Assembly (NCBI RefSeq): GCF_021739025.1
Contig: NZ_JAKKOT010000003.1
Coordinates: 124,001 to 188,000 of the forward strand
DNA length: 64,000 bases
Direction: 5' to 3'
DNA from: Gordonia liuliyuniae
GTDB lineage: Bacteria > Actinomycetota > Actinomycetes > Mycobacteriales > Mycobacteriaceae
Part shown: piece after piece, positions 57,166 through 64,000 of the stretch
How positions within the stretch are numbered: position 1 is the stretch's first letter
How the letters are laid out: each line of letters begins with the position of its first letter
Made by a program: the position numbers and the translations under genes
Notes under the pieces: model-generated
Database searches by the model: none
Told to the model about the DNA's origin: nothing
What the model saw: the letters and a program-made list of their open reading frames with translations, nothing else

Positions 57166-57351
57166 TCAGGCGTGTCGCCACTCGTCTTCAGAGTCCCGGC
57201 TGTCCTCATCCGACCAGGTGTCGGTGAACGTGTGTTCACCGCTACCACCGGACAACTCACGCTGCAAGCTGTCGAAGTCGGTGTTTTGGGTGGAGTACTT
57301 CAGCTGACGTGCAACCTTCGTCTGCTTTGCCTTAGCCCGGCCGCGGCCCAT
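57166..57351 (-). CDS. DUF3073 small protein (Rv0810c-like)
   Basis: A 61-residue basic-then-acidic protein beginning GRGRAKAKQTKVARQLKYS and ending in an Asp/Glu/Ser-rich tail, the DUF3073 pattern. It sits convergent to purM and downstream of ygfZ as in M. tuberculosis. GAGGGGGT lies before the ATG. Function is unknown. Confidence 0.88.
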   Translation of the reverse strand: MGRGRAKAKQTKVARQLKYSTQNTDFDSLQRELSGGSGEHTFTDTWSDEDSRDSEDEWRHA

Positions 57352-57373
57352 TCGGGACCCCCTCGCACAATGA

Positions 57374-57401
57374 CGGGGCGGCCATCGTGGTGGCGGCCCC
57401 G
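57374..57401. terminator. Hairpin between ygfZ and the DUF3073 gene
   Basis: 11-base GC-rich arms (57374-57384 and 57391-57401, one mismatch) around a six-base loop. It probably ends the leftward ygfZ transcript; it could also be part of the DUF3073 leader. Confidence 0.5.
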
Positions 57402-57513
57402 TTCTATTCGTTAGTAGTTCTCGTACTGACAGTCTAGCGCGCGGACGCAATTAAGTCTCCTCGCGTCGGGCCGAGAACGCCGCGAGAGGCATCACATGAC
57501 GTGTCTCACAAGG

Positions 57514-58695
57514 TCAGGAGCGCCCTCGAAGCCGATCCTGAGCGGCCCGCCCGGCAGGGACCGTGTCGTCTGAGATGTACCGATCGCCGTCGATCCGAGC
57601 GGCCGTCCCGGATGCGGGGTCGCCGGCGAGCAGGTCTGCGTCGGCCGGGACGGAGCGTTTCACCAGGGCCAGCGCGATGGGGCCGAGCTCGAAGTGGTCG
57701 ACGACGGTGCCGACGCGACCGACGGTCCGCCCGCCTGCCGACACGGGGTCGCCGGTCGCCGGCCGTGCGTCGGAACTGCCGTCGAGGTGGAGGAGGACCA
57801 GCCGTCGAGGCGCCCGGCCGATGTTCGCCACCCGCGACACGGTCTCCTGTCCGCGGTAGCAGCCCTTGTCGAGGTGGACCGCTCCCTGCTCCTGTGGGCC
57901 GCCGATCCACTCGGCCTCGTGAGGGATGGTGCGTTCGTCGGTGTCGAGGTGGAGTCGGGCCCGGCCGGCAGCGACGCGCAGTGCTTCGAAGGCCCACGCG
58001 CCTGCGGGGTGAGCGCCCGCGGTCGTCAGTTCCTTCCACCAGCGGGGGATGTCGTCGCGCGGGACGACCAGGTCGACGACGGGCGTCGTGCGCCCCTCGC
58101 CGATCGGCGGCATCACGCGCCAGAAGCCGAGCGGTTCGTCGTCGTGGTGGAGTTCGGGCAGATTCCCGGCCGTGTAGACGTCGGCGTCGGCCGGGATGTC
58201 GAGGAGTTCGGCGATCGCTCCGGACCGCACCTGCGGTCCGACCAGGGTCAGTACTGTCATATCGGTGCGCAGGGCCGGTGTGACCTGCGCCCAGAACACC
58301 ATCTTCGCCAGGAAATCGTGCAGCGGGACGCTGCGTTCGGCTCCGGTGTCGAGCCACGTGACCTCGTCGACGTCGGTCAGGACGAAGTGGTCTTCGACGC
58401 GACCGTTCAGATCCAGCGACAGGTTCTCCGCGCTGCGGCGGTCCGGGAGGTCCGACACGTGCTGCGAGGAGATCGTGTGCAGCCACGTGAGCCGCTCGGG
58501 GCCGGCGAGTTCGATCACGCCGCGATCGCTGCGGTCGACGACCGCAGCTGTCCGGGACGCGGCACGTTGCTCACCGAGCGGATCACCGTAATGCCACGCG
58601 ACGCCGGGACTCGGATCGCCGTCGGGCGTCGGAACGGCTCCGGACGTCGAGGAGAGGATGGGAGAGCGGGCGGGCTGAACTGAATCCGCGGACAT
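57514..58695 (-). CDS. ygfZ: YgfZ/GcvT-fold folate-binding protein (Rv0811c-like)
   Basis: A 393-residue tetrahydrofolate-binding protein that helps maintain Fe-S enzymes. The signature KGCYRGQETVSR is present, with HEAEWIGG before it and a GcvT-like N-terminal domain (RGVIELAGPERLTWLHTISSQHV). The start codons of this gene and the divergent aminotransferase are only 14 bases apart. Confidence 0.88.
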   Translation of the reverse strand: MSADSVQPARSPILSSTSGAVPTPDGDPSPGVAWHYGDPLGEQRAASRTAAVVDRSDRGVIELAGPERLTWLHTISSQHVSDLPDRRSAENLSLDLNGRVEDHFVLTDVDEVTWLDTGAERSVPLHDFLAKMVFWAQVTPALRTDMTVLTLVGPQVRSGAIAELLDIPADADVYTAGNLPELHHDDEPLGFWRVMPPIGEGRTTPVVDLVVPRDDIPRWWKELTTAGAHPAGAWAFEALRVAAGRARLHLDTDERTIPHEAEWIGGPQEQGAVHLDKGCYRGQETVSRVANIGRAPRRLVLLHLDGSSDARPATGDPVSAGGRTVGRVGTVVDHFELGPIALALVKRSVPADADLLAGDPASGTAARIDGDRYISDDTVPAGRAAQDRLRGRS

Positions 58696-58709
58696 GCCGT
58701 CAGTCTACG

Positions 58710-59570
58710 GTGGACGACGTGATCGTGGTCGATGGTGATGGACGACTCCTCAGCGAGGCTCAACCGCTCCTCTTCGCGGACGACCTCGGCGTCCTGCACG
58801 GCGACGGGGTCTTCGAGACGATGCTGGTGCGCGGCGGGCGAACTCGGCTCGTCGACGCACACCTCGCGCGGCTGGTCGACGGCGCCGCCCGCCTCGACCT
58901 CCCCGCACCGGATGTCGACGGGCTGCGGCGCGCTGTCGCGCTCGCGGAGGTCGAGTGGACGACGAGTTCCCATTCGGTGGACGGCGCGCTGCGTGTGGTC
59001 CACACGCGTGGCCGCGAGTCCGATCCGGGCGTCCCGACGTCGTACGTGACGGTGTCGCCGGTCCCCGAGCGGTCCGTGCGCGCCCGCCGCGACGGTGTGC
59101 GCGTGACGCTGCTGTCGAAGGCGCACGACCCGGACGTCGCCGCACCGTGGGAACTGTCGGGCGCGAAGGCGTTGAGTTACGCGCGGAGCACGGCCGCGCT
59201 CCGGTATGCGCGTGGCCGCGGATTCGACGACGCGATCTATGTGTCGTCGGCCGGCACTGTTCTGGAGAGTCCACGCGCGAACGTCGTCGCCGTCGTCGAC
59301 GGTGCGCTGACGGCGACGCCCACCGGTGACGGCGTCCTCGCGGGCACCACGCAGGCCGCGGTGTTCGATGTCGCGGCCCGGCACGGACTTGCCGTGCGGT
59401 ACCGGCGGATGACTCCCGCTGACCTGGTCGCCGCGGAGGGGGTGTGGCTGCTCTCGGCGTTGACTCTCGCTGCGCGCGTCCGGCAAGTGGACCGCCACGT
59501 GTTGCCCGAACAACCGAAAAATGCCTTTGATGTCGAAAAGCTGACCATTGAGGCTATTTCCACGCCATGA
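58710..59570 (+). CDS. Class IV PLP aminotransferase, probable aminodeoxychorismate lyase (Rv0812-like)
   Basis: A 286-residue fold-type IV PLP enzyme. It has LLFADDLGVLHGDGVFETMLVRGG, catalytic Lys in LSGAKALSYARS and the cofactor-binding Glu in TVLESPRANVVAV. Synteny with Rv0812 suggests 4-amino-4-deoxychorismate lyase (PabC) for folate synthesis; branched-chain or D-amino-acid transaminase is the alternative. The GTG at 58710 is 14 bases from the divergent ygfZ start, so both messages are probably leaderless. Pairing with a folate-binding protein gene fits a folate role. Confidence 0.83.
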   Translation: MDDVIVVDGDGRLLSEAQPLLFADDLGVLHGDGVFETMLVRGGRTRLVDAHLARLVDGAARLDLPAPDVDGLRRAVALAEVEWTTSSHSVDGALRVVHTRGRESDPGVPTSYVTVSPVPERSVRARRDGVRVTLLSKAHDPDVAAPWELSGAKALSYARSTAALRYARGRGFDDAIYVSSAGTVLESPRANVVAVVDGALTATPTGDGVLAGTTQAAVFDVAARHGLAVRYRRMTPADLVAAEGVWLLSALTLAARVRQVDRHVLPEQPKNAFDVEKLTIEAISTP

Positions 59571-59586
59571 TGTGATCGCGGACACA
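59571..59586. promoter_or_regulatory. CRP-like site upstream of cydA
   Basis: TGTGATCGCGGACACA matches TGTGA-N6-TCACA at 9 of 10 fixed positions. It begins at the base after the preceding stop codon, about 140 bp before cydA. In mycobacteria cyd genes are known to respond to CRP-type regulators. Confidence 0.5.
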
Positions 59587-59655
59587 GTGATGTAGGTCCA
59601 GGTAAGTGTGGGCCCTTCGTCGCCTGGGTCACGATGAGCTTGTATTCCAGCCCAT

Positions 59656-59678
59656 CGCTACTACGCTACGTAGTAGCG
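59656..59678. promoter_or_regulatory. Perfect palindrome in the cydA promoter region
   Basis: CGCTACTACG-CTA-CGTAGTAGCG: two perfect 10-base arms around three bases. It ends nine bases upstream of a TTGACG hexamer at 59688. Operator for an unidentified regulator. Confidence 0.7.
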
Positions 59679-59687
59679 CACTCGGAA

Positions 59688-59715
59688 TTGACGTGCTCTT
59701 GGAACTGACGATTGT
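59688..59715 (+). promoter_or_regulatory. Possible cydA promoter
   Basis: TTGACG (59688-59693) and GATTGT (59710-59715) are spaced by 16 bases. The -35 is good and the -10 is weak. The hexamer pair ends nine bases before the GTG start. Confidence 0.35.
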
Positions 59716-59724
59716 GAGGCGAGC

Positions 59725-61284
59725 GTGGACGTCGTTGACATATCCAGATGGCAGTTCGGAATCACGACTGTTTATCACTTCATCCTGGTGCCGCTGACCA
59801 TCGGTCTGGCGCCACTGATCGCGGTGATGCAGACCGTCTGGCATCGCACCGGAAACGAACAATGGTTGCGCGCCACCAAGTTCTTCTCCAAGTTGTTCCT
59901 CATCAACTTCGCGCTCGGCGTCGCGACCGGCATCGTGCAGGAGTTCCAGTTCGGGATGAACTGGAGTGAATACAGTCGGTACGTCGCCGACGTGTTCGGT
60001 GCGCCTCTCGCGATGGAAGGCCTCGTCGCCTTCTTCCTCGAGTCGACGTTCATCGGTCTCTGGATCTTCGGCTGGGGCAGACTCCCGCGGCGCGTGCACC
60101 TGGCCTGCATCTGGCTCGTCGCCATCGGCGTCAACGCGTCCGCGTACTTCATCATCGCCGCCAACTCGTTCATGCAGCATCCGGTCGGCGTCGTCTGGGA
60201 CGACGTCCGGATGCGGCCTCGCATGAACAACTTCCTGGCCGTCATCACCAACAACACGACGCTCGTCGCGTTCCCGCACGTGATCGCGGGCGCGTTCCTC
60301 ACCGCGTCGACGTTCGTGGCCGTCATCTGCCTCTGGTGGATGGCGCGCAACGGCTACCGTGCCCGCAAACTCGAACAGGCGTCGCTCTCGGGCGACGACA
60401 CCCACGTCCCTGCCACGACGTCGCCCAGTCAGATCGATGCCACCCCCGAGCGTCTCCGCCACGACAACGTGACCCTGTGGAGACCCGTCGCCCTCCTGGG
60501 GCTCTGGGTGGTGATCGCGTCCGGCATCGCGCTGTTCATCACCGGCGACCAGCAGGCCCGGCTCATGTTCAAACAGCAGCCGATGAAGATGGCCGCCGCC
60601 GAATCGCTGTGTGAGACCGAGACCGGTGCGAGCTTCTCAGTATTGAGCATCGGCCGCCAGAACAACTGCGACAACATCGAACACGTCATTCAGATCCCCA
60701 ACATGCTGTCGTTCCTGTCCGATCACTCCTTCGACAGCACCGTCCAAGGCGTCAACGAACTGCAGGCCCAGTATCAGCAGGCGTTGAACATGCCGAACCA
60801 GAACTTCGCGCCCAACCTGTTCGTCACCTACTGGGGCTTTCGCGCCATGATCACGTGGGCGCTCGGCTCGGTGGTCGTCGCCATCGGCGGCCTCTGGTTC
60901 CTGCGGCGCGGGCGCAGTGAAATACCGCGCAAGGTCGGCACGGTGATGCTCTGGATGCTGCCGACCCCGTTCCTGGCCAACGCGTCCGGCTGGATCTTCA
61001 CCGAGATGGGCCGTCAACCGTGGGTCGTCGTCCCCAACTGGGCCGATGCGGACGGTGACCCGCTCCGCATCCACATGCTGGTGCAGGACGGCGTCTCCAA
61101 CCACACGCCACCGATCGTGTGGACGTCGTTGATCGGCTTCACCGTGCTGTACGGCGCGCTGGGCGTCGTCTGGTTCTACCTGCAGAGACGGTATGTGATC
61201 GAGGGTCCCGGCGAGAAGGATGCGATCGCCCCCGACGTCGGAGCCGATTCGGACTCCGACAAACCACTGTCGTTCTCGTACTAA
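59725..61284 (+). CDS. cydA: Cytochrome bd oxidase subunit I
   Basis: A 519-residue heme-bearing quinol oxidase subunit in the inner membrane. Heme and proton-path residues are visible: His in TTVYHFILVPLT, Glu pair in APLAMEGLVAFFLESTF, His in LVAFPHVIAGAF and the GRQPW motif with its Met (TEMGRQPWVV). The Q-loop is short and the length fits the actinobacterial type. It starts at GTG after GAGGCGAG. High-affinity respiration and resistance to low oxygen or NO are the known roles. Confidence 0.96.
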   Translation: MDVVDISRWQFGITTVYHFILVPLTIGLAPLIAVMQTVWHRTGNEQWLRATKFFSKLFLINFALGVATGIVQEFQFGMNWSEYSRYVADVFGAPLAMEGLVAFFLESTFIGLWIFGWGRLPRRVHLACIWLVAIGVNASAYFIIAANSFMQHPVGVVWDDVRMRPRMNNFLAVITNNTTLVAFPHVIAGAFLTASTFVAVICLWWMARNGYRARKLEQASLSGDDTHVPATTSPSQIDATPERLRHDNVTLWRPVALLGLWVVIASGIALFITGDQQARLMFKQQPMKMAAAESLCETETGASFSVLSIGRQNNCDNIEHVIQIPNMLSFLSDHSFDSTVQGVNELQAQYQQALNMPNQNFAPNLFVTYWGFRAMITWALGSVVVAIGGLWFLRRGRSEIPRKVGTVMLWMLPTPFLANASGWIFTEMGRQPWVVVPNWADADGDPLRIHMLVQDGVSNHTPPIVWTSLIGFTVLYGALGVVWFYLQRRYVIEGPGEKDAIAPDVGADSDSDKPLSFSY

Positions 61285-61295
61285 GGAGTGCACCG

Positions 61296-62354
61296 ATGAG
61301 TTTGGAAACATTCTGGTTCGCGCTCGTCGCGGTCCTGTTCGTCATGTACTTCGTCCTCGAAGGGTTCGACTTCGGCGTCGGCATGCTGCTGCCGTTTCTC
61401 GGCCGCCACAGCGAGCCCGACGGCGACAAACGTCGGCGGGTGCTGCTCACGGCCATCGGACCGGTCTGGGACGGCAACGAGGTGTGGCTGATCACCGGCG
61501 GCGGTGCGCTGTTCGCGGCGTTCGGCGGGTGGTACGCCACCATGTTCTCGGCGTTCTACCTTCCGCTGTTGTTGATCCTGGTCGGGTTGATCGTCCGCGT
61601 CGTCGCCATCGAGTGGCGCGGCAAGATCAACGACCGGAAGTGGCGCATGTGGTGCGACGTCGGGATCGGGCTCGGCTCGTGGCTGCCCGCGATCCTGTGG
61701 GGCGTGGCGTTCGCGAACGTCGTGCGCGGCATCCCGATCGGCGCCGACGCCCAGTACACGGGCGGTTTCTTCAACCTGCTGAACCCGTACGCGTTGCTCG
61801 GCGGGCTGACCATGGTGCTGGTGTTCATCACGCACGGCGCCGTGTTCCTGGCGTTGAAGACGACCGGTGACCTGCGCCACGATGCGCAGAGCGTCGCCCT
61901 GCGTCTGGCGATCCCGACCGCTGCTGTCGCCGCGGCGTTCCTGCTGTGGACTCAGCTCGAATACGGCAAGGGTTGGACGTGGGTGGTCGTCGCGATCGCC
62001 GTCGTCGCCGCGGTCGTGATGGTCGCAGGCGCGTATCTGCGCCGCGAAGGGCTCGCGTTCGGCGCGACCTGCGTCGCCATCGCGGCCACCGTGGGACTCC
62101 TGTTCTGCGTGCTGTTCCCGAATGTGCTCCCGTCGACCACCGATTCAGCGTTCAATCTGACTGTGGCGAACACGTCGTCGAGCCACTACACGCTCGTCAT
62201 CATGACGTGGGCGGCCGTGATCATGACGCCCATCGTGCTGCTGTACCAGGGGTGGACGTACTGGGTGTTCCGTCAGCGGCTCGCGGTAGAGCGCATCCCT
62301 GAGCACGGCGGGCTTCCGCTGCGCGAGGAAGCATCGCGTGCCGGACGAACCTAG
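61296..62354 (+). CDS. cydB: Cytochrome bd oxidase subunit II
   Basis: A 352-residue polytopic subunit. It has MYFVLEGFDFGVGMLLPFLGR at the N-terminus, GPVWDGNEVWLITGGGALFAAFGGWYATMFS, and LLNPYALLGGLTMVLVFITHGAVFLALKT. AAGGAGTGC lies before the ATG, 11 bases after cydA. Its 3' end overlaps the cydD reading frame by 17 bases. Confidence 0.96.
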   Translation: MSLETFWFALVAVLFVMYFVLEGFDFGVGMLLPFLGRHSEPDGDKRRRVLLTAIGPVWDGNEVWLITGGGALFAAFGGWYATMFSAFYLPLLLILVGLIVRVVAIEWRGKINDRKWRMWCDVGIGLGSWLPAILWGVAFANVVRGIPIGADAQYTGGFFNLLNPYALLGGLTMVLVFITHGAVFLALKTTGDLRHDAQSVALRLAIPTAAVAAAFLLWTQLEYGKGWTWVVVAIAVVAAVVMVAGAYLRREGLAFGATCVAIAATVGLLFCVLFPNVLPSTTDSAFNLTVANTSSSHYTLVIMTWAAVIMTPIVLLYQGWTYWVFRQRLAVERIPEHGGLPLREEASRAGRT

Positions 62355-64000
62355 CGCCCGTGCGCTGCCGGTCGAACGGAGCCGAGACGGCGACCGCACA
62401 CCCCCGTTCGACCCGCGGCTCCTGCGCTACTCGCCGTCTGCGCGTCGGTACGCGGTAGCGATCGCGGCGTTCTCCGTCGGCACCGTGATCGCGGTGATCG
62501 CGGGTGCGGTGGCGCTGGCCGGTCTGCTCGGCGAACTCGTCACGGACCCGGCGTCGCGCACGTTCGGCGCTCAATCCGTGCACCTGTCGGTGGTCGCGGC
62601 GGCGTTCGCGGCCCGCGCCCTCATGACGTACCTGCAGGAGAGGTACGCACACCGAGCCGCGTTGGCGACCATCGCCGAACTGCGTTCGGCGGCGGTCGAC
62701 GCGCTGACCGATGCGAGGCGGACGTCGCCGCACGTCCTCGCCGCCGACCGCGACCGGTGGTCGACGGTGCTGCTGCGCGGTCTCGACGCCCTCGTCGACT
62801 ACCTCGCCGACTATGTGCCCGCACTGTTGTCGACTGCCGTCATCACCCCGCTGGTGGTGATCGTCATCGGCTGGGCCGACTGGCCGTCCGCCGTCATCAT
62901 CATCGTGACGATCCCGTTGATCCCGCTCTTCATGGTGTTGATCGGCCTACTCACCCGCGACCGCACGCGTCGCCGGCTCGACGCGATGAGCAACCAGAGC
63001 TCGCAGCTCCTCGACCTGCTGACCGGGCTGCCGACGCTGCGCGCCATCGGTCGCGCCGTCGGCCCGACCAGGCGGGTCGACGAGCTCGGGCGCGAGTTCG
63101 GCCGGACGACGATGTCGTCGTTGCGAATCGCGTTCCTGTCCGGGGCCGCGTTGGAACTGCTCGCGACGTTGAGCGTCGCGCTCGTCGCGGTCGGTATCGG
63201 ACTGCGTCTGGTGTTCGGCGACATGAGCCTGTACGCAGGCGTCCTCGCCCTCGTTCTCGCGCCGGAGGCGTACCTGCCGCTGCGGCGGATCGGGTCGGCG
63301 TTCCATGCGGCGCAGGACGGCATGGAGGCTTCCCGCGAAGTGCTCGACGTCTGCGCGCGCACCGGCAGACCGGTCGGTGCCCGGACCGTCGATGTCGCCG
63401 GAGCGCCGATCGACCTCAGCGAGGTGGGCGTGCAGACCCGCGACGGGTGGACACCGCGCGGCGTCACCGCGTGTTGTTCGCCCGGGCGGGTCACCGTCGT
63501 CGCGGGCCCGAACGGATCGGGCAAGTCGACGCTGCTGTCGACGATCCTCGGGTTGGAGACGCCCGACGAGGGGACCGTCCGGATCGGCGGCGTCGACGTG
63601 CACGAGCTCGCCCCGGACGAATACCACGCACAGGTCGCGTGGCTGCCGCAGCATCCGGTGATCATCGCGGGGACCGTCGCGGACAACCTCGCAGTGTTCG
63701 GCACGCTCGCAGACGCCCCGACCGCGCGAGCCGCACACGCGGTCGCCTTCGACGAGGCCCTGGCCGACTTGCCGAACGGTGCGGCCACCCCGCTCGGCTC
63801 CGACGGATCGGGACTGTCGGCGGGGCAGCGGCAGCGGCTCGCCCTCGTCCGGGTCCTCGCGTCCGACGCGCCGCTGGTCCTCCTCGACGAACCGACGGCC
63901 CACCTCGACGACGACACCGCCGAGCGCGTTCTCGACGCGATCTCCGACCGCGCCGCCGACGGCGCGACCGTCGTCGTCGTCTCGCACCGGGCAGCGGCAC
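62338..64000 (+). CDS. cydD: Thiol-reductant ABC exporter subunit CydD (3' end outside window)
   Basis: About 554 codons to the window edge with no stop. The N-terminal transmembrane domain includes IAAFSVGTVIAVIAGAVALAGLLGEL, LLSTAVITPLVVIVIGWADWP and IPLIPLFMVLIGLLT. The ATPase domain carries Walker A VAGPNGSGKSTLLS, signature GLSAGQRQRLALVR and Walker B PLVLLDEPTAHLDDD. CydDC exports cysteine/glutathione-like thiols and is needed to assemble cytochrome bd. The GTG start at 62338 overlaps cydB. Whether it is a separate CydD or a CydD-CydC fusion cannot be seen. Confidence 0.92.
   Translation, partial: MPDEPSARALPVERSRDGDRTPPFDPRLLRYSPSARRYAVAIAAFSVGTVIAVIAGAVALAGLLGELVTDPASRTFGAQSVHLSVVAAAFAARALMTYLQERYAHRAALATIAELRSAAVDALTDARRTSPHVLAADRDRWSTVLLRGLDALVDYLADYVPALLSTAVITPLVVIVIGWADWPSAVIIIVTIPLIPLFMVLIGLLTRDRTRRRLDAMSNQSSQLLDLLTGLPTLRAIGRAVGPTRRVDELGREFGRTTMSSLRIAFLSGAALELLATLSVALVAVGIGLRLVFGDMSLYAGVLALVLAPEAYLPLRRIGSAFHAAQDGMEASREVLDVCARTGRPVGARTVDVAGAPIDLSEVGVQTRDGWTPRGVTACCSPGRVTVVAGPNGSGKSTLLSTILGLETPDEGTVRIGGVDVHELAPDEYHAQVAWLPQHPVIIAGTVADNLAVFGTLADAPTARAAHAVAFDEALADLPNGAATPLGSDGSGLSAGQRQRLALVRVLASDAPLVLLDEPTAHLDDDTAERVLDAISDRAADGATVVVVSHRAAA

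Overview
High-GC actinobacterial chromosome segment. The gene families and several gene neighbourhoods match the mycolic-acid-containing Mycobacteriales (Gordonia, Rhodococcus and Mycobacterium relatives). The evidence is KstR- and KstR2-type boxes beside steroid-catabolism genes, a SigK/RskA pair, an EccA-type ATPase, and a purF-purM-DUF3073-ygfZ-class IV aminotransferase order like M. tuberculosis Rv0808-Rv0812. Genus cannot be fixed from the window; Gordonia-like is my guess. I see no rRNA, tRNA, CRISPR array, phage or transposase gene.

Layout. 1-2011: end of an SDR gene, a drug exporter with a palindromic operator, and a divergent one-helix mini-protein. 2114-5174: KstR-type steroid operon kstD / MaoC hydratase / unknown protein, read leftward. 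5264-22536: one tightly packed leftward operon of a 4562-residue four-module NRPS, MbtH protein, DrrAB-type ABC exporter, sigK and rskA. 22537-22970: a gene-free gap holding a 100-bp nested palindrome. 22971-30621: divergent steroid ring-degradation locus. Leftward is kshA plus a Cys-rich partner; rightward are hsaA, hsaC, hsaB and counterparts of Rv3531c/Rv3530c/Rv3529c (DUF1214, SDR, sulfotransferase). hsaD is missing from its usual place. 30725-31982: Nramp-type mntH with an operator at its start codon. 32013-36171: KstR2-boxed operon of an enoyl-CoA hydratase and three acyl-CoA dehydrogenases.

36198-37755: coupled operon of a DUF2249-cupin protein, a 7Fe ferredoxin and a SufR-like regulator. 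37889-41559: IclR regulator divergent from cysD-cysNC (PAPS synthesis, which could also supply the sulfotransferase). 41611-43308: an EccA-like AAA+ ATPase with no ESX genes nearby. 43446-45731: purL. 45865-48108: three CD225/dispanin-like proteins with a DUF2752 protein. 48137-53594: assorted genes including a GCS2-type ligase, a DUF559 nuclease-like protein, a PHP phosphoesterase and a sterol-carrier-like protein. 53612-59570: secreted protein, purF, purM, DUF3073, ygfZ and an aminodeoxychorismate-lyase-like gene. 59571-64000: cydA, cydB and the 5' part of cydD, preceded by a CRP-like site and a perfect palindrome.

Recurring themes are steroid catabolism under two TetR-type repressors (KstR, KstR2), very tight gene packing with TGATG/ATGA overlaps, probable leaderless starts, short in-frame tandem repeats in disordered protein segments, and a small dispersed inverted-repeat family found twice.
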